Assembly: GCF_001078375.1 (NCBI RefSeq)
Contig: NZ_BBXI01000017.1
Span: 1 to 64,000 of the forward strand
Length of the DNA stretch: 64,000 bases
Direction: 5' to 3'
From: Veillonella tobetsuensis
GTDB lineage: Bacteria > Bacillota > Negativicutes > Veillonellales > Veillonellaceae
The position numbers were made by a program, and so were the translations under genes. The notes under the pieces were generated by a model. That model was not told the DNA's origin. It did no database searches and saw only the letters and a program-made list of their open reading frames with translations. Below are positions 28,086-38,741 of the stretch, one piece after another (position 1 is the stretch's first letter; the number at the start of each line of letters is the position of its first letter).

Positions 28086-29918
28086 TTAGCCCTTATATTG
28101 TTCAATGACCTCCAAAAATGAAAGTCCATATTTTTTCAATTTTGCTTCCCCTACGCCTTTTATATTGCCGAATTCACCTAATGTACTTGGTCGTACATTG
28201 GCTAAATCGATAAGTACCGTATCTGGAAATATAATATATGGCGGTACCCCTAGCTGTGAGGCTAGTTGTTTACGATGTTGTCGTAAATGTTCAAATAAGC
28301 CACCTGAGCCAGACCGTGGCACTTCGGAGCGAGATATAGATGCAGACTTCTTTGTTTTACGAGAAGGTACAATGACCTCTTGTCGAATCTCTTCTACCTC
28401 TTTATGTCCAGCTAACACCTCTTCTGCGCCAGCTGTAACAGATAAAATGGGGTGTTTCCCCGTAGAGCTCCGCAAATAGCCAGAGGCTACAAATTGTTGA
28501 ATCAGCCCTTTTATTTCCTTATCACCTATATCTGATAAATAACCAAATACAGATAATGCATCGAGTCTAGCTCGTGTAATTCGATCTGTTCGTTCACCAC
28601 GCACAATGGAGGAAATCATAGAGGCCCCATATCTCTCTTCCGTAGCTATGATGGCACGGAAAATGGCCTTCGCCTCTTTCGTAACATTAACACGTTCCCC
28701 TTTTGTATTACAAGAACTGCAGTTACTGCATTCGAGCCACGGAACGATTTCACCAAAATAGGCGAGCATATATTTTCTTAGACATGTACTACAGAAACAG
28801 TAATCAATCATAGATTGTAATTTTCTAAGTTCTACCTGCTCACGCTGTGGTTCTAGATGACCTTGTTCAATCAAATACTTATGAACGCGCACATCTTGCC
28901 CACTATAGAGCAATATACATTCCGCCGGTGCACCATCGCGCCCTGCACGTCCCGCCTCTTGATAATAGGACTCCATATTACGCGGCATTTGGTAATGCAA
29001 CACATAGCGCACATTACTCTTGTCGATCCCCATGCCAAATGCATTCGTCGCAACCATAACTTGTAATTGGTCAAAGGCATATTTATTCTGCATATCTTGG
29101 CGCATCTCATCAGATAAACCGGCGTGGTAATATCCAGTTTGGATGCCGGCACGCGTCAAATTATCATAGACCCGCTCTACATCTTTACGAGTAGAGCAAT
29201 AGATAATCCCATTTTCATTGCTATGACGACGCACATAATCTACTATATAATCCATCCGTTTAGGTGTACGCACTACAGAAAACGATAGATTAGGTCTATC
29301 AAATCCCGTAACATACACATTTGCACAATCTAAGCCTAATAATTTTTTAATATCATTTTCTACTGCCTTCGTAGCAGTCGCTGTGAAAGCCCCTACTACG
29401 GGACGTTTAGGCAAACTAGATAGCCAATCGCCAATCAATCTGTAGGACGGTCTAAAATCATGGCCCCACTGTGAAATACAGTGTGCTTCATCGACAATAA
29501 CTTGGGAAATCGGCATAGAGCGTAATACATTACAAAAGAAATTAGATCCTAGTCGTTCTGGTGCAATATATAGTAATTTAATCTTTCCACTACGCACCTC
29601 GTACATGGTCTTATTAAATTCAGTTTGCGTTAGTGTACTATTGATTAATGCAGCCGGTATATTTTGATCCACCAAGCTATCTACTTGATCTTTCATAAGC
29701 GATATTAAGGGTGAAAACACAATGGATATGCCCGATTTACAGAGGGCTGGAATTTGAAAGCATATCGATTTCCCTGCGCCTGTAGGCATAATAGCTACTA
29801 CGTCCTCATTTTGTAATAAAGATGCTACCGGTGCCTCCTGAGCTGGGCGAAAAGAGGTATACCCAAAGTAGGTTTGCAATAATTGCAAGGCACGGTTACG
29901 TAGATTATTAGTCACCAT
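28086..29918 (-). CDS. recQ: ATP-dependent DNA helicase RecQ
   Basis: The 610-aa protein has the RecQ core: Walker [31 protein letters not shown], and [10 protein letters not shown]. The zinc and RQC region follows ([23 protein letters not shown]). A C-terminal HRDC domain ([38 protein letters not shown]) completes the enzyme. It unwinds recombination and fork intermediates. SD AAAGGAGG precedes the ATG. It heads the recQ-thyA-folA-tex operon. Confidence 0.95.
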   Translation of the reverse strand: MVTNNLRNRALQLLQTYFGYTSFRPAQEAPVASLLQNEDVVAIMPTGAGKSICFQIPALCKSGISIVFSPLISLMKDQVDSLVDQNIPAALINSTLTQTEFNKTMYEVRSGKIKLLYIAPERLGSNFFCNVLRSMPISQVIVDEAHCISQWGHDFRPSYRLIGDWLSSLPKRPVVGAFTATATKAVENDIKKLLGLDCANVYVTGFDRPNLSFSVVRTPKRMDYIVDYVRRHSNENGIIYCSTRKDVERVYDNLTRAGIQTGYYHAGLSDEMRQDMQNKYAFDQLQVMVATNAFGMGIDKSNVRYVLHYQMPRNMESYYQEAGRAGRDGAPAECILLYSGQDVRVHKYLIEQGHLEPQREQVELRKLQSMIDYCFCSTCLRKYMLAYFGEIVPWLECSNCSSCNTKGERVNVTKEAKAIFRAIIATEERYGASMISSIVRGERTDRITRARLDALSVFGYLSDIGDKEIKGLIQQFVASGYLRSSTGKHPILSVTAGAEEVLAGHKEVEEIRQEVIVPSRKTKKSASISRSEVPRSGSGGLFEHLRQHRKQLASQLGVPPYIIFPDTVLIDLANVRPSTLGEFGNIKGVGEAKLKKYGLSFLEVIEQYKG

Positions 29919-30156
29919 CGTATTCCTCCTTTCACTATCGTTACTATAAAAATATACTTAATGTAGCATAGAATTTACCGAAAACAAACTATTGTATCTA
30001 TATATTGTATCATTTTTTTAGTCATTTTACATTTAATATCATCGATTTATCTCATTCATTTTTAGCAAAATTTACATGACCATTGTATAAATTCCTTTAT
30101 TTCTTTATCCTATAGAATCATAATTTATGGTACAATAACTATTATGTATTTTAACG

Positions 30157-30184
30157 TGATGATACAATCTTGATGATACAATCT
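30157..30184 (+). repeat. Tandem 14-bp duplication before the symporter SD
   Basis: TGATGATACAATCT occurs twice in direct succession, ending just before TAAGGAGG. Each copy contains TACAAT, which could duplicate a -10 element. Confidence 0.75.
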
Positions 30185-30204
30185 TAAGGAGGTTTTATAT
30201 AGGC

Positions 30205-31692
30205 ATGACACAAGACAATTTAATGATTATAATCGCCTTTGCCTTGTATTTGGGACTGATGATGTACATTGGCGTCTATTACTATCGCAAATCTAATAGT
30301 ATTGGGGACTATATACTGGGCGGTCGCCAGCTAGGCCCTTGGATTACCGCATTAAGTGCCGAGGCATCAGACATGAGTGGTTGGATGCTTATGGGCGTAC
30401 CTGGCTTAGCCTATACGACAGGTATCTCAGGCCTTTGGATTGCCGTAGGTCTTACCTTGGGGACTTGGGCTAACTGGAAATTCGTATCCCGTAGACTGCG
30501 CAACCACACCGAGGTAGCTAGTGACAGCTTAACGCTACCGGATTATTTAAAGAATCGCTTCCACGATCAATCTCATTCAGTAGCTGTTATTTCCGCATTG
30601 TTTATATTAATCTTCTTCCTTATCTACACATCCTCTGGATTTGTGGCAGGTGGTAAATTATTTAACACCATCTTTGGTTTAGACTACACATTGTCCCTAT
30701 TTATTACAGCAGGCATCGTAGTTTTCTATACCTTCCTTGGAGGTTTCCTCGCCGTATCCTGGACAGATTGCATTCAAGGTGCTTTGATGTTCTTTGCTAT
30801 CTTAGCAGTACCGATTACTGCAGCCATGTACTTAGGCGGACCGATTGAAACGATGCAACTGATTCAAAGCGAATTCCCACAAGGTTTAAACCTATTTGGT
30901 GATACGAGCGATATGTTTGCACTCATTATCGGTATTATTTCGTCTCTAGGTTGGGGCCTTGGCTATTTCGGTCAGCCACATATTTTAGTACGTTTCATGG
31001 CCATTTCCGATGCTAAGGAATTAAAAAAATCAACGAATATTGCTATGGTTTGGGTTATCCTCTCCTTATTAGCTGCCATCTTCGTAGGTCTCATCGGCAA
31101 TGTATATATGTTACCAGAAAGATTAGTTGGCACTGATGCAGAAACAATCTTCCTCGTTATGACTGAACGTTTATTTACACCATTTGTAGCTGGCCTTATC
31201 TGGTCCGCTGTACTAGCAGCTATCATGAGTACTGCATCTGCACAATTATTGGTAACAGCCTCTGCTATCTCTAATGACTTTTATGCTAATATCATCCATA
31301 AAACAGCATCCGATAAAGAACTCGTTCTTGTAAGTCGTATCGTTGTTTTATTAGTGGCTGCAGTATCTATTTTCCTAGCATTAAACCCTGATAGTCTTAT
31401 CTTGACTATGGTTGCTTATGCATGGGCTGGCTTTGGTGCCGCTTTTGGTCCGGCCATACTCTTCTCCCTGTTTTGGAAACGCATGACACGCCGTGGTTGT
31501 ATTGCGGGCATCGTTGTAGGTGGTCTTACCGTTTTAATCTGGAAACAATTTGCCTTCTTAGGCCTCTATGAAATCGTACCAGGATTTATTTTCTCCTCTA
31601 TTGCGATTTACATTGTCAGCATCTTAGACAAATTACCTCCACGTTCTGTATTAAAAGATTATAAAGAAGCAGAAAAAATGCATGTTCTATAA
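30205..31692 (+). CDS. putP: Sodium:solute symporter, PutP-like (proline)
   Basis: The 495-aa protein has about 13 membrane helices of the SSS family. Motifs fit PutP closely: DYILGGRQLGPWITALSAEASDMSGWMLMG near the N-terminus (key S/D residues of Na+ and proline binding; quoted segment includes residues 36-65) and WSAVLAAIMSTASAQLLV later. Na+-coupled proline uptake is the best guess. TAAGGAGG precedes the start, with a 14-bp tandem duplication upstream. Confidence 0.85.
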   Translation: MTQDNLMIIIAFALYLGLMMYIGVYYYRKSNSIGDYILGGRQLGPWITALSAEASDMSGWMLMGVPGLAYTTGISGLWIAVGLTLGTWANWKFVSRRLRNHTEVASDSLTLPDYLKNRFHDQSHSVAVISALFILIFFLIYTSSGFVAGGKLFNTIFGLDYTLSLFITAGIVVFYTFLGGFLAVSWTDCIQGALMFFAILAVPITAAMYLGGPIETMQLIQSEFPQGLNLFGDTSDMFALIIGIISSLGWGLGYFGQPHILVRFMAISDAKELKKSTNIAMVWVILSLLAAIFVGLIGNVYMLPERLVGTDAETIFLVMTERLFTPFVAGLIWSAVLAAIMSTASAQLLVTASAISNDFYANIIHKTASDKELVLVSRIVVLLVAAVSIFLALNPDSLILTMVAYAWAGFGAAFGPAILFSLFWKRMTRRGCIAGIVVGGLTVLIWKQFAFLGLYEIVPGFIFSSIAIYIVSILDKLPPRSVLKDYKEAEKMHVL

Positions 31693-31700
31693 GAGCATGC

Positions 31701-31736
31701 AAAAGGAGCTATTGATTACTCAATAGCTCCTTTTTT
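31701..31736. terminator. Bidirectional terminator between putP and the WYL gene
   Basis: AAAAGGAGCTATTG and CAATAGCTCCTTTTTT form a perfect stem with a 6-nt loop. The minus-strand WYL gene's stop codon (31735-31737) touches the T run, so one hairpin serves both convergent genes. Confidence 0.88.
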
Positions 31737-32763
31737 ACACATATTGTGCTAATCCATCTCGAATAGCTTCACGTACATCAAACACTAATGATGAAGGTGA
31801 CAACACTTTCACACTTTGCATATATTGTAGTGCCCAATATTTAAATGCTTCTCGATTAACATGAACTCGACATTCCACCTTGTGATCTGTCACCTTTGTA
31901 AATGTTACATTTCCATCAAACCAATCGAGGATTTGATTTACAATACTCCGCTTCGCTTCAAAGGATACGGTTACTGATTCACCACCAAACATATAAATAT
32001 GTTCATTCATGTATTGTTGCACATTGAAGGTATTTTGATTGTGATAACCTTGAATATCTCGCAATGGCTTACGACGTATATCTAGTACATTAATCTGTCC
32101 AATTCTATCCACCCGAAGCGTAGACATATCATCGTGGTTATCGTGATTTCCAACCAAATAATATTGACCACGACTGGCCACTAATTGGTATGGGTTAAAA
32201 ATGTAATTTCGTTCGTTACCTGTTGCATCAAGATTTGGATGAAGTTTTTTATCTACATCAGGCTGATAGTATACTAACGAAATCTTTCTCCCTTCCGTAA
32301 CTGCTTTTTCAATGAGATCAATATTTAGGAATAACTCCTGACTTCTCATGAGATAGCCAGAAGTGCTATTAATTTGCCCTCCATGAGATTTAAAGTAACG
32401 GCTACCTAATGATGAAACCTTGTTAATTAAATCTTGGCGCTGATTAGGGTTGATATGACGAGATGCCAATAAGCCATCAATTAGCAGATGTAATTCTGCT
32501 TCTTCAAAGGGATGAATCATATAAAAATTAGTGCGGCGAATAGAGCCATCTGCACCTAATGCAGACTCTTCACACTTAATATTGAAATTATCAGATTCAT
32601 ATAAATCATTTAGATGACGGCCCAAAGTTTTACGGTCTACCGTCAATTCATATTTTTTTGCTAAGATGCTACGTATCTCTTCTTGGGAGAGCGTATGATT
32701 TGCATCTGTTTCATCTCTTAGGATTTCTAGTATATATACTAGCACAGCCTTTTTAGACGCCAT
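31735..32763 (-). CDS. WYL-domain transcriptional regulator
   Basis: The 342-aa protein has an N-terminal helix-turn-helix (LSQEEIRSILAKKYELTVDRKTLGRHLNDL, described in part) at about residues 22-52. A WYL domain spans about 150-225 (ISLVYYQPD, NPYQLVASRGQYYLVGNH, LRVDRI), followed by a WCX-type C-terminus (VSFEAKRSIVNQILDWF). WYL regulators sense nucleic-acid or nucleotide ligands in stress or defence. No defence operon is adjacent, and the target is unknown. Confidence 0.87.
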   Translation of the reverse strand: MASKKAVLVYILEILRDETDANHTLSQEEIRSILAKKYELTVDRKTLGRHLNDLYESDNFNIKCEESALGADGSIRRTNFYMIHPFEEAELHLLIDGLLASRHINPNQRQDLINKVSSLGSRYFKSHGGQINSTSGYLMRSQELFLNIDLIEKAVTEGRKISLVYYQPDVDKKLHPNLDATGNERNYIFNPYQLVASRGQYYLVGNHDNHDDMSTLRVDRIGQINVLDIRRKPLRDIQGYHNQNTFNVQQYMNEHIYMFGGESVTVSFEAKRSIVNQILDWFDGNVTFTKVTDHKVECRVHVNREAFKYWALQYMQSVKVLSPSSLVFDVREAIRDGLAQYV

Positions 32764-32995
32764 GGGAACAACTCCTTTTACAATATACTTTTACTAACAA
32801 CATAAAACATGGTGTATTACAACCACATCTTATATACATGTACACAAAATCACTCATATAAAGTATATCACAAAAGTCATCTTTACTTCATGTATTTTTC
32901 ATATATTTCTTCATATTTCCTATATTTTTTTAGCAACTTATCATAACTAAATGTAATATTTATAAAATAATTTGAAAATATAAAAAATAAAAAAT

Positions 32996-33030
32996 TAAAG
33001 ACCAATCCTTAATGGTAAGAATTAGTCTTT
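32996..33030. terminator. Terminator after the methyltransferase gene
   Basis: AAAGACCAATCC and GAATTAGTCTTT form a stem with a T-rich stretch on the minus strand. It lies 12 bp past the stop. Confidence 0.8.
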
Positions 33031-33041
33031 ATACATATTAC

Positions 33042-34631
33042 TTATTTAATTTTATTTTCTAAGTATCCTAATGTTTCCATACGTTTAGTCAATTCAGTAT
33101 AAAAGGCCTCGGCCATAGCCGTTTGATTTTTCGCTTGCCCACCTTGATTACCACCGAAAATATTCTTTTTAATAGTATTAATAATGGTAGATTTTGCCTT
33201 TGGCTTATTTAGAATCTCCATAAACATCAAATCTTCATCGGATAAATTGTCTACCGCATCATTATCGGAGGTTGCACCATACATAAGCTCTGAACCACCT
33301 TCAACAATGGCTTTCACAAATTTTGTAAATCTAGCAGGTACGAAGGACTGCCCCTCCATATAGAAGGATTTTACATATGGATGTTTAAAGAAACGTAAGC
33401 CACCTCGTACAATATGTTCTGCCATAGCAACATATAATGCATTAACAGCAGTTTCTAGACTTTCATCATCACCCTTGGCAGCATCATTAGCAGCTTTCAC
33501 AATCGCTAACGCCTCAATCATATTGAACTGGCCACCGTCTTTAATAATAGATCGGAATGTATCGCGCACAATATCATTCTCAAATATGGATAGAGCTTCT
33601 TCATCAAAGAGAATAGTATAGGTAAAACTATTAATAATAGTACGCATAGGTACTGAATTTACAAGTTCAGGGGTTCCCATATCATAGGATACAGTTTGTC
33701 CGTGATTAGCCTTACAGATAATAGATTTTCTAAATGTTGTATCCAACATAAAATCCAAATACTGTTCTTGAGCTACATGATCATTCGGGGCAAGTTTCTC
33801 TAATGTATCTGCAATATCAGAATCAAAACTACGCACCATGGATAATGTTAAATCAGCATCACATAAATATGCTAAATTATGCGCTTTTAAATGATCATTA
33901 AATTGATAGAAATATACAGGATCATTATTAGGTTCTAAATGGTCATGACCAACATAGTAATCGTCCTTTTGCATAACAGAACGAAGGGCACCTAAGAACT
34001 TACTATTTCGCTCTTTTAGATTATCGTATTTTAAGATTTGGCTGCCTACAATACTTCCCACTGTTTTACCATGAAGTACCTTTTCCTTATGGTTAAATTG
34101 TGCTTTATCACGGTTGCTAAACAGCATCAATTGACGGACTTCTTCCATTGTATGCCATCCTGGATAGGTATTATAGGACACATAAGCGATACCATCCTCT
34201 GCTAAATGTTCATCAATAAGGCGTAGTAATGCATCCTTTACATCATTATCCACCCAGGAATAAACACCATGAGCAATAATGTAATCAAATGTCCCCAATT
34301 CACTACCAATAGATGCAATATCAGATTGAATCAAGGAAATATTTGTTAGATCTGCATTGGCAATAACTTCATTGCCCTTTTCAATTTGTTCTTGTGAAAG
34401 TTCAACACCTACAAATGTCGCCTCAGGATTAAATAAGGCTTGAGAAATAATATTGCCACCATAGGTTGCACCCAATTCTAATACCCTTGCAGTTTTTGGA
34501 TTTGGCGCAGAAACTCCAAGCAATCCTGCATAGGCTTCAAGCGTAGCAGGGGTCGTATATGGGAAAGGCATCGATTTATATCCTAATTCACTATAAATTA
34601 TTTGTTGTACGTCATTTGTATTTGTAGTCAT
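33042..34631 (-). CDS. SAM-dependent methyltransferase with regulatory domain
   Basis: The start at 34631 (MTTNTNDVQQ, SD GAGGAC) is preferred over 34688. The 529-aa protein begins YSELGYKSMPFPYTTPATLEAY. A Rossmann SAM site follows (VLELGATYGGNIISQALFNP) and YIIAHGVYSWVD. A middle region resembles the methyltransferase regulatory domain (PF10119 type, SYNTYPGWH motif), and a C-terminal winged-helix-like part completes it. Related proteins are annotated as protein or peptide methyltransferases of unknown target. No partner gene is adjacent. Confidence 0.78.
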   Translation of the reverse strand: MTTNTNDVQQIIYSELGYKSMPFPYTTPATLEAYAGLLGVSAPNPKTARVLELGATYGGNIISQALFNPEATFVGVELSQEQIEKGNEVIANADLTNISLIQSDIASIGSELGTFDYIIAHGVYSWVDNDVKDALLRLIDEHLAEDGIAYVSYNTYPGWHTMEEVRQLMLFSNRDKAQFNHKEKVLHGKTVGSIVGSQILKYDNLKERNSKFLGALRSVMQKDDYYVGHDHLEPNNDPVYFYQFNDHLKAHNLAYLCDADLTLSMVRSFDSDIADTLEKLAPNDHVAQEQYLDFMLDTTFRKSIICKANHGQTVSYDMGTPELVNSVPMRTIINSFTYTILFDEEALSIFENDIVRDTFRSIIKDGGQFNMIEALAIVKAANDAAKGDDESLETAVNALYVAMAEHIVRGGLRFFKHPYVKSFYMEGQSFVPARFTKFVKAIVEGGSELMYGATSDNDAVDNLSDEDLMFMEILNKPKAKSTIINTIKKNIFGGNQGGQAKNQTAMAEAFYTELTKRMETLGYLENKIK

Positions 34632-34761
34632 AATGTCCTCTATATTTAAATGCACATGTATCGTATAAATAACATATGGATAATACACATATACTATTTA
34701 TTATACCAAAATCATGGATTTTATACACCTTATCCCTTATCGATAAGCATGATAAGCGCAA

Positions 34762-34791
34762 AATAGGCATCCTCATAAGAGGATGCCTATT
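34762..34791. terminator. Terminator after nifJ
   Basis: AATAGGCATCCTC-ATAA-GAGGATGCCTATT is a perfect 13-bp stem, followed by TTTTGCGC on the minus strand. Confidence 0.9.
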
Positions 34792-34816
34792 ATTATATGA
34801 CGTTTGAAGAGACTAA

Positions 34817-37800
34817 TTATTTAATGTCTTCGAAACCTTTTTGTAAGCGAACATAGCTTAAGCGACGTTCTTTAGCGTCTTGTTCAGTTTTAGCAAACAA
34901 TTCTTCTGCAACGTCTGGAGCTGCTTTAGCCAAGGAAGCGTAACGAACTTCACCTTTAAGGAAGTTTTGGAACTCTTCGTAGTTGCCTTCTTTAGAATCC
35001 AAGGAGAATGGGTTTTTACCTTCTTCTTTAAGTTGTGGATTGTATCTGTAAAGATCCCAGTAACCACAAGCAACTGCTTTGCGTTGTTCTTCTTGAGCTT
35101 TACCCATACCAGCTTTGATACCATGGTTAATACATGGGCTGTAAGCGATAATCAAGGATGGACCTGGATATGCTTCAGCTTCTGTGATAGCTTTCATCAA
35201 TTGGTTTTTATCTGCACCCATAGCTACTTGTGCTACGTATACATAACCATAAGACATAGCCATCATGCCAAGGTCTTTTTTCTTAGTACGTTTACCAGCT
35301 GCCGCGAATTGAGCTACTGCTGCAATGTTAGTGGATTTAGAAGCTTGACCACCAGTGTTGGAGTATACTTCAGTATCGAATACGAAGATGTTGATGTCTT
35401 CGCCAGAAGCTAATACATGGTCAACACCACCGAAACCGATATCGTATGCCCAGCCGTCACCACCGAAGATCCAGTGGGAACGTTTGATCAAGAATTGTTT
35501 TTTCTCAAGAAGTTCTTTCAACTCAGGAGTTGTAGCACCTTCAGCTTCGATAGCTGCTACTAAACGTTCGGAACGTTGACGAGTAGCCGCACCAAGGTTA
35601 GCGAATTCAAGCCATTGTTCTAAAGCTTCTTTCAATTCGCCAGTAGCAGTTTCAGCAGCTTTCGCAGCCACTTCTGCTAATTGTTGACGAACTTTCTTAA
35701 CGCCGATGTACATACCATAACCATACTCAGCATTGTCCTCGAACAAGGAGTTAGCCCAAGAAGGACCTTGACCTTGTTGGTTAGTTGTGTATGGAGATGC
35801 AGGCATGGAAGCACCCCAGATGGAGGAACAACCAGTTGCATTGGCAATCATCATGCGGTCGCCGAATAATTGAGTTAACAATTTAGCGTAAGGAGTTTCA
35901 CCACAACCTGCGCAAGCACCGGAGAACTCGAACAATGGTTGTTCGAATTGAGAACCTTTAAGGGTCTCTTTCTTCATAGGGTTTTCTTTTACAGGAAGGT
36001 TAACACCGTAATTCCAAGCTTCAGCTTGTTCAATTTCAGTGTCGATGGAAGTCATTACGATAGCTTTGCCTTTTGGAGATGGACAGATATCAACACAGTT
36101 ACCGCAACCCAAGCAGTCTAATGGGGATACTGCGATACGGAATTGAAGATCTTTAGCGCCCATAGCAGGGATTGTATCGAAATGTTCTGGAGCCGCAGCC
36201 ACTTCTGCTTCAGTTGCCAAGATTGGACGAATTGTAGCATGTGGACATACGAAGGAACATTGGTTACATTGGATACAGTTTTCTGGTAACCATTTTGGAA
36301 CGAACAATGCAGGACCACGTTTTTCGTATTTAGCAGTACCAGCAGGTAATGTACCATCTTCGTAACCAACAAATGTGGATACAGGAAGATCATAACCAGC
36401 TTGTGCATTGATTGGTTGTGCAATGTTTTGAACGAAGGATGGGCAAGATTCGCAACCAGGTTTAACTGCGTGACCGCCTTCATCAACAGCGTTTTTCCAG
36501 TCAGCTGGAACGTCAACTTTTACAAGTGCGCCAACGCCTTGGTCGATAGCAGCGTTGTTCATGTCAACGATGTTTTGACCTTTTTTACCGTAGGAAGTTA
36601 CTACGGATTCTTTCAAGTATTTGATAGCATCATCTACAGGGATGATTTCAGTTAATTTGAAGAATGCAGCTTGAGTTACCATGTTGATACGACCGCCCAA
36701 ACCGATTTCGGAAGCGATTTTCGCAGCGTTGATGATGTAGAAGTTCAATTCTTTTTCTGCGATTTCACGACGTAATTTAGCAGGTAAATGTTCGCTCAAT
36801 TCTTCAGGGGACCAAGTACAGTTCAACAAGAATGTACCGCCTTTTTTGATACCGCGAATCAAGTCGTATTCATGTACATAGGATTGACGATGACATGCTA
36901 CGAATTGAGGTTCAGTAATCAAGTAAGGTAAGTTGATTGGGTTGTTACCAAAACGAAGGTGAGACATTGTTACGCCACCAGATTTTTTGGAGTCGTAATC
37001 GAAGTATGCTTGAGCATACATATCAGTGTGGTCACCGATGATTTTGATAGCGGATTTATTCGCACCTACAGTACCGTCAGAACCGAAGCCCCAGAATTTA
37101 CATTCAGTCAAACCAGGAGTTTCAACTTCTACGCCTTCAGCACGATCTAAGGACAAGAATGTAACATCATCATTGATACCCAATGTGAAGAATTTCTTAC
37201 CATTTTCAGCGTTTAAGTTATCGAATACAGCTACGATGTCTGCAGGGATAACGTCTTTGGAGCTCAAACCATAACGACCAGCGATAACTTTTACGTTACG
37301 GCCACCGTCAACTACAGCTGCTTGAACGTCTAAGAACAATGGTTCAGCCAAAGCGCCTGGTTCTTTTGTACGGTCAAGAACTGCAATGCGTTCTACAGTT
37401 TGAGGAAGTGCTTTCAACAAACGATCTGTTGCGAATGGACGGAACAAGTGAACGTTGATGAAACCAACTTTACGACCCAATTTGTTGAGGTAATCAACAG
37501 TGGATTGTACAACTTGAGCGGAAGAACCCATAGTTACGATTACATCAGTTGCATCAGGAGCACCATGGTAGTTGAACAATTGGTAGTTAGTGCCAGCCAA
37601 TTTGTTGATTTCGTTCATGTAGTGTTCTACAACGTCAGGAACGTTTAGATAGAATTTATTGGATGCTTCGCGATGTTGGAAGTATACGTCAGGGTTTTCT
37701 GCAGTACCACGAGTTACAGGAGCATCTGGGTTCAAAGCGTTTTTACGGAAAGCTTGAACTGCTTCCATATCAACTAATGGTTTCAAATCTTCATAGTCCC

Positions 37801-38356
37801 AGATTTCGATTTTTTGAATTTCGTGGGATGTACGGAAACCGTCGAAGAAGCTGATGAAAGGTACACGAGTTTTAATAGCAGTCAAGTGAGCAACTGCAGA
37901 CAAGTCCATTACTTCTTGTACGGAGGATTCAGCTAGCATAGCGCAACCAGCTGCACGAGCAGCCATTACGTCTTGGTGGTCACCGAAGATAGCCAATGCA
38001 TGTGCAGCTAATGCACGAGCAGCTACTTGGAATACACCTGGGAGTAATTCGCCTGCTACTTTGTATAAGTTAGGAAGCATCAATAACAAACCTTGGGAAG
38101 ATGTGAAAGTTGTTGTCAATGCACCAGCTTGTAAGGAACCGTGGAATGCGGCAGCGGCACCTGCTTCAGATTGCATTTCTACAACTTGTACAGTGTTACC
38201 GAAGATGTTTTTACGACCAGCAGCAGACCATTCGTCAATGTGTTCTGGCATTGGAGAAGATGGTGTGATTGGGTAAATCGCAGCAACTTCTGTAAAACCA
38301 TAAGAAACGTGAGCAGCCGCTTGGTTGCCGTCCATAGTTTTAAATTTACGACTCAT
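34817..38356 (-). CDS. nifJ: Pyruvate:ferredoxin (flavodoxin) oxidoreductase
   Basis: The 1179-aa protein is a single-chain PFOR. It has the N-terminal TPP and pyruvate domain (GNQAAAHVSYGFTEVAAIYP, ITPSSPMPEH), the CoA-binding and core domains, two 4Fe-4S motifs (CIQCNQCSFVCP, CLGCGNCVDICP), proximal cluster Cys (CAGCGET) and the TPP loop GGDGWAYDIGFGG. It converts pyruvate plus CoA to acetyl-CoA, CO2 and reduced ferredoxin in the cytosol. That is central to lactate and pyruvate fermentation. SD AGGAGG precedes the ATG, and a LysR-type gene is divergent. Confidence 0.96.
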   Translation of the reverse strand: MSRKFKTMDGNQAAAHVSYGFTEVAAIYPITPSSPMPEHIDEWSAAGRKNIFGNTVQVVEMQSEAGAAAAFHGSLQAGALTTTFTSSQGLLLMLPNLYKVAGELLPGVFQVAARALAAHALAIFGDHQDVMAARAAGCAMLAESSVQEVMDLSAVAHLTAIKTRVPFISFFDGFRTSHEIQKIEIWDYEDLKPLVDMEAVQAFRKNALNPDAPVTRGTAENPDVYFQHREASNKFYLNVPDVVEHYMNEINKLAGTNYQLFNYHGAPDATDVIVTMGSSAQVVQSTVDYLNKLGRKVGFINVHLFRPFATDRLLKALPQTVERIAVLDRTKEPGALAEPLFLDVQAAVVDGGRNVKVIAGRYGLSSKDVIPADIVAVFDNLNAENGKKFFTLGINDDVTFLSLDRAEGVEVETPGLTECKFWGFGSDGTVGANKSAIKIIGDHTDMYAQAYFDYDSKKSGGVTMSHLRFGNNPINLPYLITEPQFVACHRQSYVHEYDLIRGIKKGGTFLLNCTWSPEELSEHLPAKLRREIAEKELNFYIINAAKIASEIGLGGRINMVTQAAFFKLTEIIPVDDAIKYLKESVVTSYGKKGQNIVDMNNAAIDQGVGALVKVDVPADWKNAVDEGGHAVKPGCESCPSFVQNIAQPINAQAGYDLPVSTFVGYEDGTLPAGTAKYEKRGPALFVPKWLPENCIQCNQCSFVCPHATIRPILATEAEVAAAPEHFDTIPAMGAKDLQFRIAVSPLDCLGCGNCVDICPSPKGKAIVMTSIDTEIEQAEAWNYGVNLPVKENPMKKETLKGSQFEQPLFEFSGACAGCGETPYAKLLTQLFGDRMMIANATGCSSIWGASMPASPYTTNQQGQGPSWANSLFEDNAEYGYGMYIGVKKVRQQLAEVAAKAAETATGELKEALEQWLEFANLGAATRQRSERLVAAIEAEGATTPELKELLEKKQFLIKRSHWIFGGDGWAYDIGFGGVDHVLASGEDINIFVFDTEVYSNTGGQASKSTNIAAVAQFAAAGKRTKKKDLGMMAMSYGYVYVAQVAMGADKNQLMKAITEAEAYPGPSLIIAYSPCINHGIKAGMGKAQEEQRKAVACGYWDLYRYNPQLKEEGKNPFSLDSKEGNYEEFQNFLKGEVRYASLAKAAPDVAEELFAKTEQDAKERRLSYVRLQKGFEDIK

Positions 38357-38371
38357 GTGATTATTGCCTCC

Positions 38372-38405
38372 TTAAGCATTTAGCAAAAATAGAACACTTG
38401 CTTAA
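38372..38405 (-). promoter_or_regulatory. Inverted repeat in the nifJ leader
   Basis: TTAAGCA and TGCTTAA flank 20 nt directly upstream of nifJ, with one arm touching the SD. It could form a leader hairpin; the effect is unknown. Confidence 0.35.
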
Positions 38406-38411
38406 TCTATC

Positions 38412-38440
38412 ATTATGTTTAGGAATAACAACCATTACAA
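38412..38440 (-). promoter_or_regulatory. Candidate nifJ promoter
   Basis: On the minus strand TTGTAA (38435-38440) and CATAAT (38412-38417) are 17 nt apart. Both differ from consensus, so the call is moderate. Confidence 0.4.
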
Positions 38441-38552
38441 ACTTGCGTACATGAAAAAATAATGCAATAATATATATGTTATATATAAATATGGCATTAT
38501 GAAGTACAAACTATTTTGTAGTGGGCACAACCATAATTCCTAATATCATAAC

Positions 38553-38598
38553 TTGATATAGCCCTATAAACTCATTATAACGTGGCGAGCTATATCAA
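38553..38598. promoter_or_regulatory. 10-bp inverted repeat between nifJ and the LysR gene
   Basis: TTGATATAGC and GCTATATCAA are perfect inverted arms separated by 26 bp. They lie in the divergent promoter region, where LysR regulators usually bind. Confidence 0.45.
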
Positions 38599-38741
38599 AG
38601 CAATACATACAGCGCTTGGTACCTTGCCAATATCGCTATCCATACTTTACTTAATGTAATAGCTGATTGCATTTTAGTAATAACTATTCTCATTTAAGGT
38701 TTTCCTTTATATCACATCCTTTTATTTACAGGGGGTTAGTT

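Noticed and set aside
28025-28129. 35-residue N-terminal extension of ThyA
   Set aside because: It overlaps recQ, is unlike the ThyA family start, and a good ribosome site precedes the ATG at 28024.
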